From Aggregatilineales bacterium (GTDB taxonomy: Bacteria > Chloroflexota > Anaerolineae > Aggregatilineales > Phototrophicaceae), in NCBI GenBank assembly GCA_030834905.1, contig JAUQWZ010000014.1:52551-116550 (forward strand): 64,000 nucleotides of DNA, in the 5' to 3' direction. Shown piece by piece: positions 52,845 through 60,770 of this stretch. The position numbers and the translations under genes are program-made. The notes under the pieces were generated by a model. It saw only the letters and a program-made list of their open reading frames with translations. It ran no database searches and had not been told where the DNA came from. Each line of letters opens with the position of its first letter. Position 1 is the first letter of the stretch.

Positions 52845-54725
52845 ATGCCCGCAATTACCCTGCTCCATCGTTTGACCCAACCGGATAAGCCGCTGCTGGC
52901 GGATGGCGCGATGGGCACGATGCTGCACGCCAGCGGCGTGCCGATTGATACCTGTTTCGACGGCTTGAACCTCAGCCAGCCGGAGACGGTGCGCGCGGTT
53001 CACCGCGCTTACGCCAGCGCCGGGGCGGAACTGATCGAAACCAATACCTTCGGCGCGAACCATTACAAGCTGGCGGAATGCGGGCTGGAAGCGTCGGTGG
53101 TCGAGATCAACCGCGCGGGCGTCCGGCTGGCGCGCGAGGCGATTGACGAAAGCGGGCGCGACGATGTCTACATTGCCGGGGCGATTGGTCCTCTCGGTGT
53201 CACCGCCGCGCCCTACGGACGCCTGAAAGAGGCGGATATCCGCGCCGCCTTTGCCGAACAGATCGGCGCTTTAGCCGCCGAAGGCGTCGATGCCATCCTG
53301 TTTGAAACCTTCAACGATCTGGCGGAGCTTAAACTGGCGCTGGAGACGGCGCGTTCAGCCGCCCCCGGCATCCCGGTCATCTGCCAGATGACGTTTGGCT
53401 CCGACCATCGGACGCTGCTCGGCTACCTGCCGGGGCGAGTCGCGCACGAACTCAAAGAAGCGCGCGCCGACGTGATCGGCGTCAATTGCAGCGGCGGTCC
53501 GGCGCAGATTTCGCGGGTGTTACAGGCGATGCGCCATTCCGAGCCGGACGCCATCTATTCCGCCATGCCCAACGCTGGCTATCCCGAAAACCTCGGCGGG
53601 CGCACCATGTACCCGGCGACGGAAGAATATTTCGCCGACTACGCCGTGACCTTTAAGGCGATTGGCGCGACCATCATCGGCGGCTGCTGCGGCACGACGC
53701 CCAAACATATCGCCGCCATGCGCGCCGCGCTCGATGATCCCAAACGTGTCAACCGTGTCCGTATCAGCCTGCCCAGAACCGGCGGCGAGCCGGTGACGCA
53801 GGAAGCCGAACGCCCAACCGAACTGGCGCACAAGCTGATGAACGGGCAGTTCGTCGTCACCGTCGAGATGAAGCCGCCGCGCAGCCATAACTTTGACCGC
53901 CTGCTTGAATCGGCGCGGCTGCTGCGCGACGCCGGAACCGACATGCTCAATATCGCCGACAGCCCGACCGCCAAAATGCGCGTCAGCCCGTGGGCGGTCT
54001 GCCAGATGCTCCAGGCGCGGCTGGGCGTTGAAACGGTGCTGCACTTCCCGACTCGCGGGCGCAACATGCTCCGCATTCAGGGCGATTTGCTCGGCGCGCA
54101 CGCGCTCGGTCTGCGCAACCTGTTCGTCTGCATGGGCGACCCGACCCGCATCGGCGATTATCCCGAAGCCAACGACAACTACGACATCGTGCCGTCCGGC
54201 TTGATCAAGCTGACCAAGCTCAGGATGAATCACGGCGTCGATCAGGCGGGCAGCTCCATCGGACAGCCTACCAGCTTCACCGTCGGCTGCGCCCTCAACA
54301 TGGCAGCGCCCAACGTTGACAAAGAGATCGACGTGCTGCGCAAGAAGATCGATGCCGGTGCCGATTTCGCGCTCGGTCAGGCGGTTTTTGAGCCACATCT
54401 CGCCGAGAATTTCCTGCGCCGCTATCAGGAAATCGTCGGTGAGCCGCTTCGCCTGCCCGTCCTCATGGGGGTGATGCCGCTGTACAGCCTGCGTCACGCG
54501 CTGTTCCTGCACAACGAAATTCCCGGCATCAGCATTCCGGCGCATATCCTCAAGCGCATCGAAGATGCTGGCGACGATGCAGCGCAGGAAGGCGTGTCCA
54601 TCGCCCAGGAACTGCTGCGCCAGATGCGCGGGTTCGTTCAGGGAGCATATATCATCCCCGCCTTCGGGCGCTACGAGCTTGCCGCCCAGGTGATCGAGTC
54701 AGTGTTGGTTCCAAGTGGAAAGTGA
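52845..54725 (+). CDS. Bifunctional homocysteine S-methyltransferase / methylenetetrahydrofolate reductase
   Basis: The 626-residue fusion has an N-terminal homocysteine methyltransferase (about 1-300; DGAMGTMLHASG, zinc ligands in GVNCSGG and GGCCGTTPKHI) and a C-terminal MetF domain (about 330-620; FVVTVEMKPPR, LHFPTRGRNMLRIQGDLLGA, CMGDPTRIGDY). This is the YitJ-type arrangement. It can reduce methylene-THF to methyl-THF, the methyl donor that MetH uses, and has its own homocysteine site. It completes the set of methyl-cycle genes here. AGGAACC precedes the ATG. Confidence 0.96.
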   Translation: MPAITLLHRLTQPDKPLLADGAMGTMLHASGVPIDTCFDGLNLSQPETVRAVHRAYASAGAELIETNTFGANHYKLAECGLEASVVEINRAGVRLAREAIDESGRDDVYIAGAIGPLGVTAAPYGRLKEADIRAAFAEQIGALAAEGVDAILFETFNDLAELKLALETARSAAPGIPVICQMTFGSDHRTLLGYLPGRVAHELKEARADVIGVNCSGGPAQISRVLQAMRHSEPDAIYSAMPNAGYPENLGGRTMYPATEEYFADYAVTFKAIGATIIGGCCGTTPKHIAAMRAALDDPKRVNRVRISLPRTGGEPVTQEAERPTELAHKLMNGQFVVTVEMKPPRSHNFDRLLESARLLRDAGTDMLNIADSPTAKMRVSPWAVCQMLQARLGVETVLHFPTRGRNMLRIQGDLLGAHALGLRNLFVCMGDPTRIGDYPEANDNYDIVPSGLIKLTKLRMNHGVDQAGSSIGQPTSFTVGCALNMAAPNVDKEIDVLRKKIDAGADFALGQAVFEPHLAENFLRRYQEIVGEPLRLPVLMGVMPLYSLRHALFLHNEIPGISIPAHILKRIEDAGDDAAQEGVSIAQELLRQMRGFVQGAYIIPAFGRYELAAQVIESVLVPSGK

Positions 54726-54774
54726 AAAGTGAGCAGCTTGTAGCTTTCAACTTTCGACTTTTTACTTTCCACTC
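54714..54774 (+). terminator. AAGTGGAAAGTG hairpin after the MetF fusion
   Basis: AGTGGAAAGTGAAAAGT and ACTTTTTACTTTCCACT pair around a pyrimidine-rich middle (about 54714-54774). The same motif stands behind the phosphorylase at 43.2 kb. Its left arm overlaps the last codons of the gene. Confidence 0.6.
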
Positions 54775-54803
54775 ATCTTTAGCCGAGCGAGGAGTATCCA
54801 CCT

Positions 54804-55328
54804 ATGATCCCACGTCCCCAGTCTGATGAATATGGCGCGTACTATGCCGGATACATTCAGCGCGTGCCGGAAGGCAGCGACCTTCTGGCGTTCTTAAGCC
54901 AGCAGCCGGACGAACTGCGCGCGCTGGTGCAGCCCGTTTCCGATCAACAGGCAGCCGTCCATCCAGCGCCCGGCGAGTGGAGCGTCAAAGAGGTACTTGG
55001 GCATATCGTCGATACCGAACGGGTATTTGCCTACCGGGCAATGCGCATTGCGCGCGGCGATGCCACGCCGCTGGCGGGCTTTGAACAGGATGACTACGTT
55101 CGCGCGACCAGCTTCAACAACCGAAGCCTGACCGATCTGGTCGATGAGTTCGATTACCAGCGCCGCGCCAATATCCTGTGCTTCAAAGCGCTCACCGCCG
55201 AAGAAAGCCAGCGCCGGGGCACTACCCGTGACAATCCGGCGAGCGTCCGGGCGCTGCTTTACATTATGGCGGGGCACGTCGCCCATCACGTCGAAAGCCT
55301 CAAAACCGTTTACAAAGTCGGGGTTTGA
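54804..55328 (+). CDS. DinB-family protein
   Basis: The 174-residue four-helix protein has the DinB metal triad: H67 in VKEVLGHIVDTERVF and the pair in GHVAHHVESL near 157-161. DinB/YfiT-like proteins include metal-dependent thiol transferases (bacillithiol or mycothiol type), but the specific thiol cannot be told. GAGGAG stands ten bases before the ATG. It converges with the siderophore-binding gene. Confidence 0.88.
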   Translation: MIPRPQSDEYGAYYAGYIQRVPEGSDLLAFLSQQPDELRALVQPVSDQQAAVHPAPGEWSVKEVLGHIVDTERVFAYRAMRIARGDATPLAGFEQDDYVRATSFNNRSLTDLVDEFDYQRRANILCFKALTAEESQRRGTTRDNPASVRALLYIMAGHVAHHVESLKTVYKVGV

Positions 55329-55358
55329 GCTAATCGCGCTCAAGCCCCAGAGCCGGGA

Positions 55359-56420
55359 CTATTCCTCGCTTTCAGGCAGCATATATTCTGCCGCCGGGCT
55401 GGGAATGACCGGCTCGACATCGGTCAGGGTGGCGAACAGATCATCCAGAATCAACTGCGCCGCCAGATACGTTTGCGCGCGGAACCAGTGCGGTCCAACG
55501 ACATGGACGTTGCCTGCGCGAACGCCTTCCAGCGACTGCCAGAGGACGTTGTTCTCGTGAAAGTCCTCAAGCACCTGAATGTTTTCCGCCGCGACCTCAG
55601 GATCAGTCGATGCCCAGGTGAAGATGAAGATTTCATCGCCATCGGCGAGATCGAGGCGTTCGTTGGAAATGGCGACAAAGCCGTAATCCGCGCCGCCATC
55701 GACATAGCCGCCTTCAGCGAACGTCACTGCCTGAGAGTCAGGTCGCCCCAGCCCCACGTCCTGCAAAATGACTCCCTGCGCCGAGTCCACCAGCCAGATC
55801 ATGGGATAATCGGGACTTGGGACAAAAGCCGACACTTCGATCTCGCCGGCGTCGTCGCCCAGAGCTTCCCGCAGTTCGGCAGTCCGCGCTTCGTAGGTTG
55901 CCAGCATATCCGCGTAAGCCTCATCCGTCTGAAAAACTTCACTCCAGAAGGCAGTAGAAGATTTCCAGTCGGTGGCATAGGCAGCGTCATAGACCACCAT
56001 CGGCGCGATCTCGTTCATGCCTTCATAGAACAGGGATGAATCCTTGAAGGCGATGATGAGGTCAGGATTCAGTTCGGCTGCCAGTTCCAGGCTTGGGGGC
56101 CAGCCAAATCGCGGAATATCTGCCAGGTCATCCGCCAGTCCGGGCGTGATGGCGGAGATTTCGTCAGCCGCGTAACCAAAGACACCCACAATGGGAATAT
56201 CGTTCAGGAGCAGAAACTCGGTCGCTGGCATATCCAGCGAAAGAATCCGCTGCGGGTTTTCCGGGATACAGACCGGTTCGGTTGCCAGCCGTTCGTGTTC
56301 AAATAACCAGAAACCCGCTTCACACTCGGAGGTCGTCTCCTGGGCAAACACAGCCGCGTTTCCCAGCAGCGAAAACACGATTAACACACTTAACAGACGT
56401 GGCAAATTTCGGAATGTCAC
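55359..56420 (-). CDS. Iron-siderophore ABC transporter substrate-binding protein (FepB-like)
   Basis: The 353-residue protein has a signal peptide (residues 1-26, cleavage after VFA) and a class III periplasmic-binding fold: IPENPQRILSLDMPATEFLLLNDIPIVGV, ELNPDLIIAF and the C-terminal VHVVGPHWFRAQ. Such proteins bind ferric siderophores or heme and feed an ABC importer. No permease or ATPase gene is next to it, so it is an orphan that must use a transporter encoded elsewhere. Confidence 0.9.
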   Translation of the reverse strand: MTFRNLPRLLSVLIVFSLLGNAAVFAQETTSECEAGFWLFEHERLATEPVCIPENPQRILSLDMPATEFLLLNDIPIVGVFGYAADEISAITPGLADDLADIPRFGWPPSLELAAELNPDLIIAFKDSSLFYEGMNEIAPMVVYDAAYATDWKSSTAFWSEVFQTDEAYADMLATYEARTAELREALGDDAGEIEVSAFVPSPDYPMIWLVDSAQGVILQDVGLGRPDSQAVTFAEGGYVDGGADYGFVAISNERLDLADGDEIFIFTWASTDPEVAAENIQVLEDFHENNVLWQSLEGVRAGNVHVVGPHWFRAQTYLAAQLILDDLFATLTDVEPVIPSPAAEYMLPESEE

Positions 56421-56745
56421 CTTGCATTTCTCCTGTCAGATGATATCAAACGATGTTCAAAATTGAAGCCTGCTACCATGATAGTGAGCCAAATATCGGA
56501 GAATCTAGGCAGGCGATTAACAAGTGATGGCGCGGTCAGATGATTCGTATTGAAGCGCCGGTAAAGTTCTGTTGGTGAAAGCCGGAACTTCCAGGTAAAG
56601 TGAGGTTACAGTCGCCAGCGTATGGTGGTTAAAGCTGTGTCTGCGCGAGGGCAACTTCACTGCGTGAAAGCGCCTGCAACCCTTTGACCGGATCGCGCGT
56701 ATAGATGCGTATGTTGTCAGATGCACAATTGAGGAAAATCCAGCC
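56421..56745. other. Gene-free gap of 325 bases between divergent genes
   Basis: It should hold the promoters of the siderophore-binding gene (leftward) and the RDD gene (rightward). TTGAAG at about 56463 with CATGAT behind it is a weak candidate. No Fur-like 19-base palindrome is evident. A 76-codon frame on the minus strand has no family match and poor codon use. Confidence 0.4.
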
Positions 56746-57168
56746 ATGTCTGCCTACGAATTTGAAGAAAAACCCAAACGCTCATCCGCCCAGCACTACG
56801 AACTTGCCGATGTCGGCACGCGCCTGTTCGCCCTCATCATCGATGGCTTTATCCTCGGCTTGATCACCGGGCTGCTGACGGCGGTGCTGCGCGAACCCGG
56901 TACTGCTGGCGGGTTCATCGTCGGATTGCTCTACAACGGCTACTTCTGGACACAGCGTGACGGGCAGACGCCCGGCAAGCGCATGATGGGCATTCGCGTC
57001 ATCAAAGTCAGCGGCGAACCCATCGACTACGCCACGGCGCTGATTCGCTACGTCGGCTATTACATCAACACCTTCGTCTTCGGGATCGGCTGGTTCTGGG
57101 CGCTCTTTAACGATAAGAGCCAGGGCTGGCACGATCTGCTGTCCGGCACTTATGTCGTGAAAGCCTGA
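56746..57168 (+). CDS. RDD-family membrane protein
   Basis: The 140-residue protein has the RDD pattern: DVGTRLFALIIDGFILGLI at 26-44 (R and D in the first helix), RDGQTPGKRMMGIRVIKVSG after the second helix and SQGWHDLLSGTYVV at the end. RDD proteins are small membrane proteins, some of which act in sodium or proton exchange. GAGGAAAAT precedes the ATG. Its stop overlaps the Nudix start (TGATG). Confidence 0.9.
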   Translation: MSAYEFEEKPKRSSAQHYELADVGTRLFALIIDGFILGLITGLLTAVLREPGTAGGFIVGLLYNGYFWTQRDGQTPGKRMMGIRVIKVSGEPIDYATALIRYVGYYINTFVFGIGWFWALFNDKSQGWHDLLSGTYVVKA

Positions 57169-57665
57169 TGACAAAGCTGCTGTTTCCGAACCGCTGGCTG
57201 TCGGTGTATGAAGGTCCCGGCGGACCCTACATCGCCACCGGCAGCGCGGTCATGTGCGTTCCCGTCACCGCAGGCGGGAACGCGCTGTTTATTCTGGAGC
57301 CGAACGCCTACGACGGGCAGTACAATCTTTATCTTCCGGCGGGTCGAATCGAGCCGAATGAAGACCTCGCTGTATCCGCCAACCGCGAACTTCAGGAAGA
57401 GGCAGGCGTGATCGCGGCGCGGATGGATTATCTGGCGACGCTGCGCCCGTGGTTCAAATACCTGGACTCAACGCTGACGCTGTTCCTCGCCCGCGACCTC
57501 ACACCCAGCAAGCTGGCAGGCGATGAAGCCTACATCATTGAGACAGAAGAAATTCCACTGGCAGATTTCGAGGCGCGCATTGCCAGCGGGCGGCTGACCG
57601 ATTCCAGCGTGATCGCCGCGCTCTACCTCGCCCGGCAGCGGCTGGCGGCAGAGAGCGCCGGTTAA
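57168..57665 (+). CDS. Nudix hydrolase (ADP-ribose pyrophosphatase type)
   Basis: The 165-residue enzyme has a full Nudix box at 59-81: G59, E65, R73-E74-L75, E77-E78, G80. The flanking text (FILEPNAYDGQYNLYLPAG before, RPWFKYLDSTLTLFLARDL after) resembles NudE/NudF proteins, which hydrolyse ADP-ribose or related ADP compounds. It is coupled to the RDD gene by a one-base overlap. Confidence 0.92.
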   Translation: MTKLLFPNRWLSVYEGPGGPYIATGSAVMCVPVTAGGNALFILEPNAYDGQYNLYLPAGRIEPNEDLAVSANRELQEEAGVIAARMDYLATLRPWFKYLDSTLTLFLARDLTPSKLAGDEAYIIETEEIPLADFEARIASGRLTDSSVIAALYLARQRLAAESAG

Positions 57666-57682
57666 ACCGAGGCTCGCTGTCG

Positions 57683-59014
57683 CTACTCGCTCGGCGCAGC
57701 CGGTTCCCTCGGTTCCTTCTGCGGCTGGCTGGCGTCAATAATCGAGTAGACCGATTTTTTGTCGTCGTCAGACAGACCCAGCCGTTCAAGCTGCGCGTCG
57801 AACATTTCCTGCAGCACCTTGTCCCGATCTGGCACATTACTGTTCAGCACGTCCTGCCCCCATTGATCGCTCTCAGTGGCGAATACGATTTCGCAGGCGG
57901 CAATCGCGTCAGTCAAACGCTGGACAGAAATCGGGCGGTCGGTGCCAACCAGCAGCGGAATCTGGGCAGAACCCAATTGTTCCAGCGTTTCGTCGTACAG
58001 CGTAAGCTGACGTTCCCAACTGTACATTTGCTGAAACGAGGCAAACATTGCCGCCGCCGATGGCAGCAGCACCGCCAGCAGCGGCAGCAGTATCAGCAAA
58101 AACGGTGCCGTCTCGTCACTGGTCACAAGGTTTGATCCGGCGATCAGGGTTGACAGCCCCATCAGCATCGCCGCCGCCATGTGGGTGAAACCGCTGTTCT
58201 GCCGAAATTCCCCCATCCGTCCCTTATACCAGTTCTCCTGAACCCTCAAGCGGTTGTTGACGTAAACTTCGCGCAAAAACTGAGCTTCCGCCTGGTTGAG
58301 ATTGGAGCGACTGCGCTGGTTAACGACGGTGTCACCGGCGGGCGGTGCCGCCTGCGTGCCCTGCCGCCGTTTTCCCAGGCTGCTCACCTGAACCAGCGTT
58401 TGCAGCAGGCGCACCTCGCGGTTTTCGTTGCTGCCATGATACGGCGGCACCTGCGCCAGATACTGGTAATAATGGCTGCGCAGCGTTTCCGCGCGGCGGC
58501 GGTTGACGTACCACTCGCGCTGCGGCACTTCCCGGTTGTTCTTGAAGGTGTAGACCGTCGTAATGAAGCCGATAATGCCGGTCGCCAGCCAGATGATGGA
58601 GTTTGAGGAGCCAACGCTCAGATAGGCGAGCAGTGCCGTCATGAACGCGCCGAAAACAAAGATCCAGTTGTAGAGATAAAAGTTATTCTGGTAGTGTGCC
58701 GCCGCCACATCATACTGAAAGTAGTGATGCAGATAAGTCTCCCCGTTCAACAGTTCCAGATCGTCCACCAGCGTCGAAAAGTTCGCCAGCGTCAGGTCTG
58801 GCGCTTTGGTCTGGATATAGTCTTGAATATCCCTGGTCGTCAGGAAATTGTGACTGCGGATCAGTTCCTGGTAGGCGGCATCATCGTCTGGCTTCTGCCA
58901 ATCCTGCAGGGAACCTTGCAGCATCGGACGACGCCGGATAAAGAAGAGGTTGCTTAAGTAGGATCGCTGCGCTGCCACAGGGACGCTCCTGGTAATTTTT
59001 ATAAGCCGGGTCAT
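57683..59014 (-). CDS. SLATT/DUF4231-like membrane protein with two helix pairs
   Basis: The 443-residue protein has a helical N-terminal region, a membrane helix pair (about 115-160), a cytoplasmic section beginning PQREWYVNRRRAETLRSHYY, and a second helix pair (about 275-325) followed by SWERQLTLYDETLEQL. Helix pairs followed by an R..AE.L helix are typical of SLATT-fold proteins (DUF4231 and relatives), many of which belong to nucleotide-triggered defence systems. No sensor enzyme is fused or adjacent. The start may be the ATG at 58924, since the first 30 residues are basic and poor in signal. It lies 1.3 kb from an HNH gene and a CRISPR array. Confidence 0.6.
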   Translation of the reverse strand: MTRLIKITRSVPVAAQRSYLSNLFFIRRRPMLQGSLQDWQKPDDDAAYQELIRSHNFLTTRDIQDYIQTKAPDLTLANFSTLVDDLELLNGETYLHHYFQYDVAAAHYQNNFYLYNWIFVFGAFMTALLAYLSVGSSNSIIWLATGIIGFITTVYTFKNNREVPQREWYVNRRRAETLRSHYYQYLAQVPPYHGSNENREVRLLQTLVQVSSLGKRRQGTQAAPPAGDTVVNQRSRSNLNQAEAQFLREVYVNNRLRVQENWYKGRMGEFRQNSGFTHMAAAMLMGLSTLIAGSNLVTSDETAPFLLILLPLLAVLLPSAAAMFASFQQMYSWERQLTLYDETLEQLGSAQIPLLVGTDRPISVQRLTDAIAACEIVFATESDQWGQDVLNSNVPDRDKVLQEMFDAQLERLGLSDDDKKSVYSIIDASQPQKEPREPAAPSE

Positions 59015-59165
59015 GCTGGTAAATGCAGTATAGGACGATCATAATTCTGGCGCTATTTCAGCCCTGTAACAAAGGCAAACCTTGTTACAATTCATGCTGG
59101 TGGTCGTCGTGCGGACGGACTTACAGCGAGGGCTGGCGGCAATAGTGTGAAGGACACATACCATT

Positions 59166-60311
59166 ATGACCGTTTCCATCTGGCAGGCGGACGGCAGTCA
59201 GCCAATCCGCGAAGTTGACTTTCTGATCGTCGGCGCGGGTATCGTTGGCGTGGCGGCGGCAAATTTCGCAGCGCAGGCGGGGCGTGAGGTCGTCATCACC
59301 GAAATGCGCGACGTGGCGCTGGGTGCCAGCAGCCGCAACGCAGGCTTCATGATCACCGGGCTGGACGCCTATTATCATCGGGCGATTGAGCGCTACGGAC
59401 ACGACATCGTCCGTGAATTGTGGCAGCTTTCAGCCCAGACGCATCGCTACTGGCGCGAGTTCATCGCTAAAGACGGCGATAACGCGCGGCTGGAACAATG
59501 CGGTTCGCTGCTGCTGGCAGAAAGCGACGCCGAAGCCCGCGAACTCGAACTGGCGGCAAAGGCACTCAACGCCGACGGCATCGAGGTGGTCTTTCACGCC
59601 AGCGATCCGCTGCGGCGCGGCTACTCCGCCGCCATCGAGCAGCCCTGGGACTGTGCCGTTCAGCCCTACGAACTGGCATGGGCGGCGCTTCGTACCAGCG
59701 GCGCGGCGCTGATCAGCAACAACGAGGTTTACAAGGTCGAGCAGACCAACCCCGATTACGCGGTTGTCCATACCCGGCAGTTCATCTTCCATGCCCGACA
59801 CGTGCTGCTGTGTACCAACGCTTACTCGCGCTTCATCCATCCTTATTTCGAGGGTAAGGTTATCCCGACACGGGCGCAGTGTCTGGTCACCGCGCCGCTG
59901 AAAGCGCCGGTCATGAGCGGCTGCGGCTACAGCGACTACGGCTATATGTACTACCGCATGACCTTCGATGGTCGCCTGCTGATCGGCGGCGGGCGCAAGG
60001 ATTACAAAGCGCTGGAGAACACCAGCGAGGACTGCGTTTCTGATCCGGTGCAGCGTTATCTGGACAATTATCTGCGCGTCAGGTTCCCCGACGTCACCGA
60101 GCCGGTCGAGCGCCGTTGGGCGGGTATCATGGGCTTCAGCGCCGACGGCGTGCCGCTGGTTGGGACGCTGCCGGACTGCCCGCGCGTGGGCTTCGCAGTC
60201 GGGTTTACCGGGCATGGACTGGCGTTTGGCGCGGGCGTAGCAGAACGCGCCGTCGATCATCTGCTGACCGGAGCGCATCCCGGCGCGGTCTGGGCGGGAA
60301 GACTGGGGTAG
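59166..60311 (+). CDS. FAD-dependent amine/amino-acid oxidoreductase (DAO family)
   Basis: The 381-residue protein begins with a strong FAD motif, VDFLIVGAGIVGVAAANFAAQ (GxGxxG at 23-28), has GASSRNAGFMITG typical of the PuuB / glycine-oxidase group, and ends with GFTGHGLAFGAGVAERAVDHL, the second FAD contact. It oxidises the C-N bond of an amino acid or polyamine conjugate. No polyamine genes are nearby. It is convergent with the HNH gene by one base. Confidence 0.9.
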   Translation: MTVSIWQADGSQPIREVDFLIVGAGIVGVAAANFAAQAGREVVITEMRDVALGASSRNAGFMITGLDAYYHRAIERYGHDIVRELWQLSAQTHRYWREFIAKDGDNARLEQCGSLLLAESDAEARELELAAKALNADGIEVVFHASDPLRRGYSAAIEQPWDCAVQPYELAWAALRTSGAALISNNEVYKVEQTNPDYAVVHTRQFIFHARHVLLCTNAYSRFIHPYFEGKVIPTRAQCLVTAPLKAPVMSGCGYSDYGYMYYRMTFDGRLLIGGGRKDYKALENTSEDCVSDPVQRYLDNYLRVRFPDVTEPVERRWAGIMGFSADGVPLVGTLPDCPRVGFAVGFTGHGLAFGAGVAERAVDHLLTGAHPGAVWAGRLG

Positions 60312-60312
60312 A

Positions 60313-60732
60313 TTAAGCGTCGTATTGTGGATAGCGGCGCATTTCGATGCGTTGTTTTCGCTTTTCGACCTGCGTCTCGCTGTTCATGTTAAGCAGAATG
60401 ACGGTTACTCGTCCCTGTGGCGTAAGCGGTTCTATCACTGCGCCGTTGAGACGAAAATGCGCATTCCATTGATTCTTGCGGGGATGGAAGAATGAAATGA
60501 AGTTTCCAGTTTCAGGATCGATAGAGCCAACGTCGCTGCCTTTGTGTCGGTTACACTCAAAACAACTCAGACATAGATTATCGGCATCTGTCTCGCCGCC
60601 ATGGTTTTCCGAAATGATGTGATCGATTTCATGTACCAGAAAGTTGTCTTCTTCGTTTAGCAGACAGTATTCGCAGCAGTTCCTTGCCCGCTCATGCACG
60701 AGGCGGCGCAAAGATTGAGGGATATAGGTCAT
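60313..60732 (-). CDS. HNH endonuclease beside the CRISPR array
   Basis: From the ATG at 60732 the product has 139 residues. The zinc cysteines are C20-EY-C23 and C57-FE-C60; the HNH residues are H38 (EIDHIISENHGG), N52 (DADNLC) and H63 (NRHKG). Such stand-alone HNH proteins cut double-stranded DNA; many are orphan defence or mobile-element nucleases. An open TTG-start frame reaches 60777 inside the last CRISPR repeat but has no RBS of proper spacing. The gene lies 39 bases from the array and in the direction in which the array is thought to be transcribed. Confidence 0.88.
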   Translation of the reverse strand: MTYIPQSLRRLVHERARNCCEYCLLNEEDNFLVHEIDHIISENHGGETDADNLCLSCFECNRHKGSDVGSIDPETGNFISFFHPRKNQWNAHFRLNGAVIEPLTPQGRVTVILLNMNSETQVEKRKQRIEMRRYPQYDA

Positions 60733-60770
60733 TCGTTGACGAGTCTTTTGCGCGCCCTCCTTGGTCAATC

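Noticed and set aside
56517..56747. 76-codon frame on the minus strand in the 56.4-56.7 kb gap
   Set aside because: It has no ribosome site or family resemblance and overlaps the likely promoter region of the RDD gene.
60313..60732. HNH protein as an IscB/Cas9-like nuclease
   Set aside because: At 139 residues it has no RuvC part, bridge helix or PLMP-type domain. It is a simple HNH nuclease.
60733..60770. CRISPR leader on the left side of the array
   Set aside because: Only 38 bases separate the array from the HNH gene, the adjacent second repeat is degenerate, and the repeat orientation (ATTGAAAC end) points the other way.
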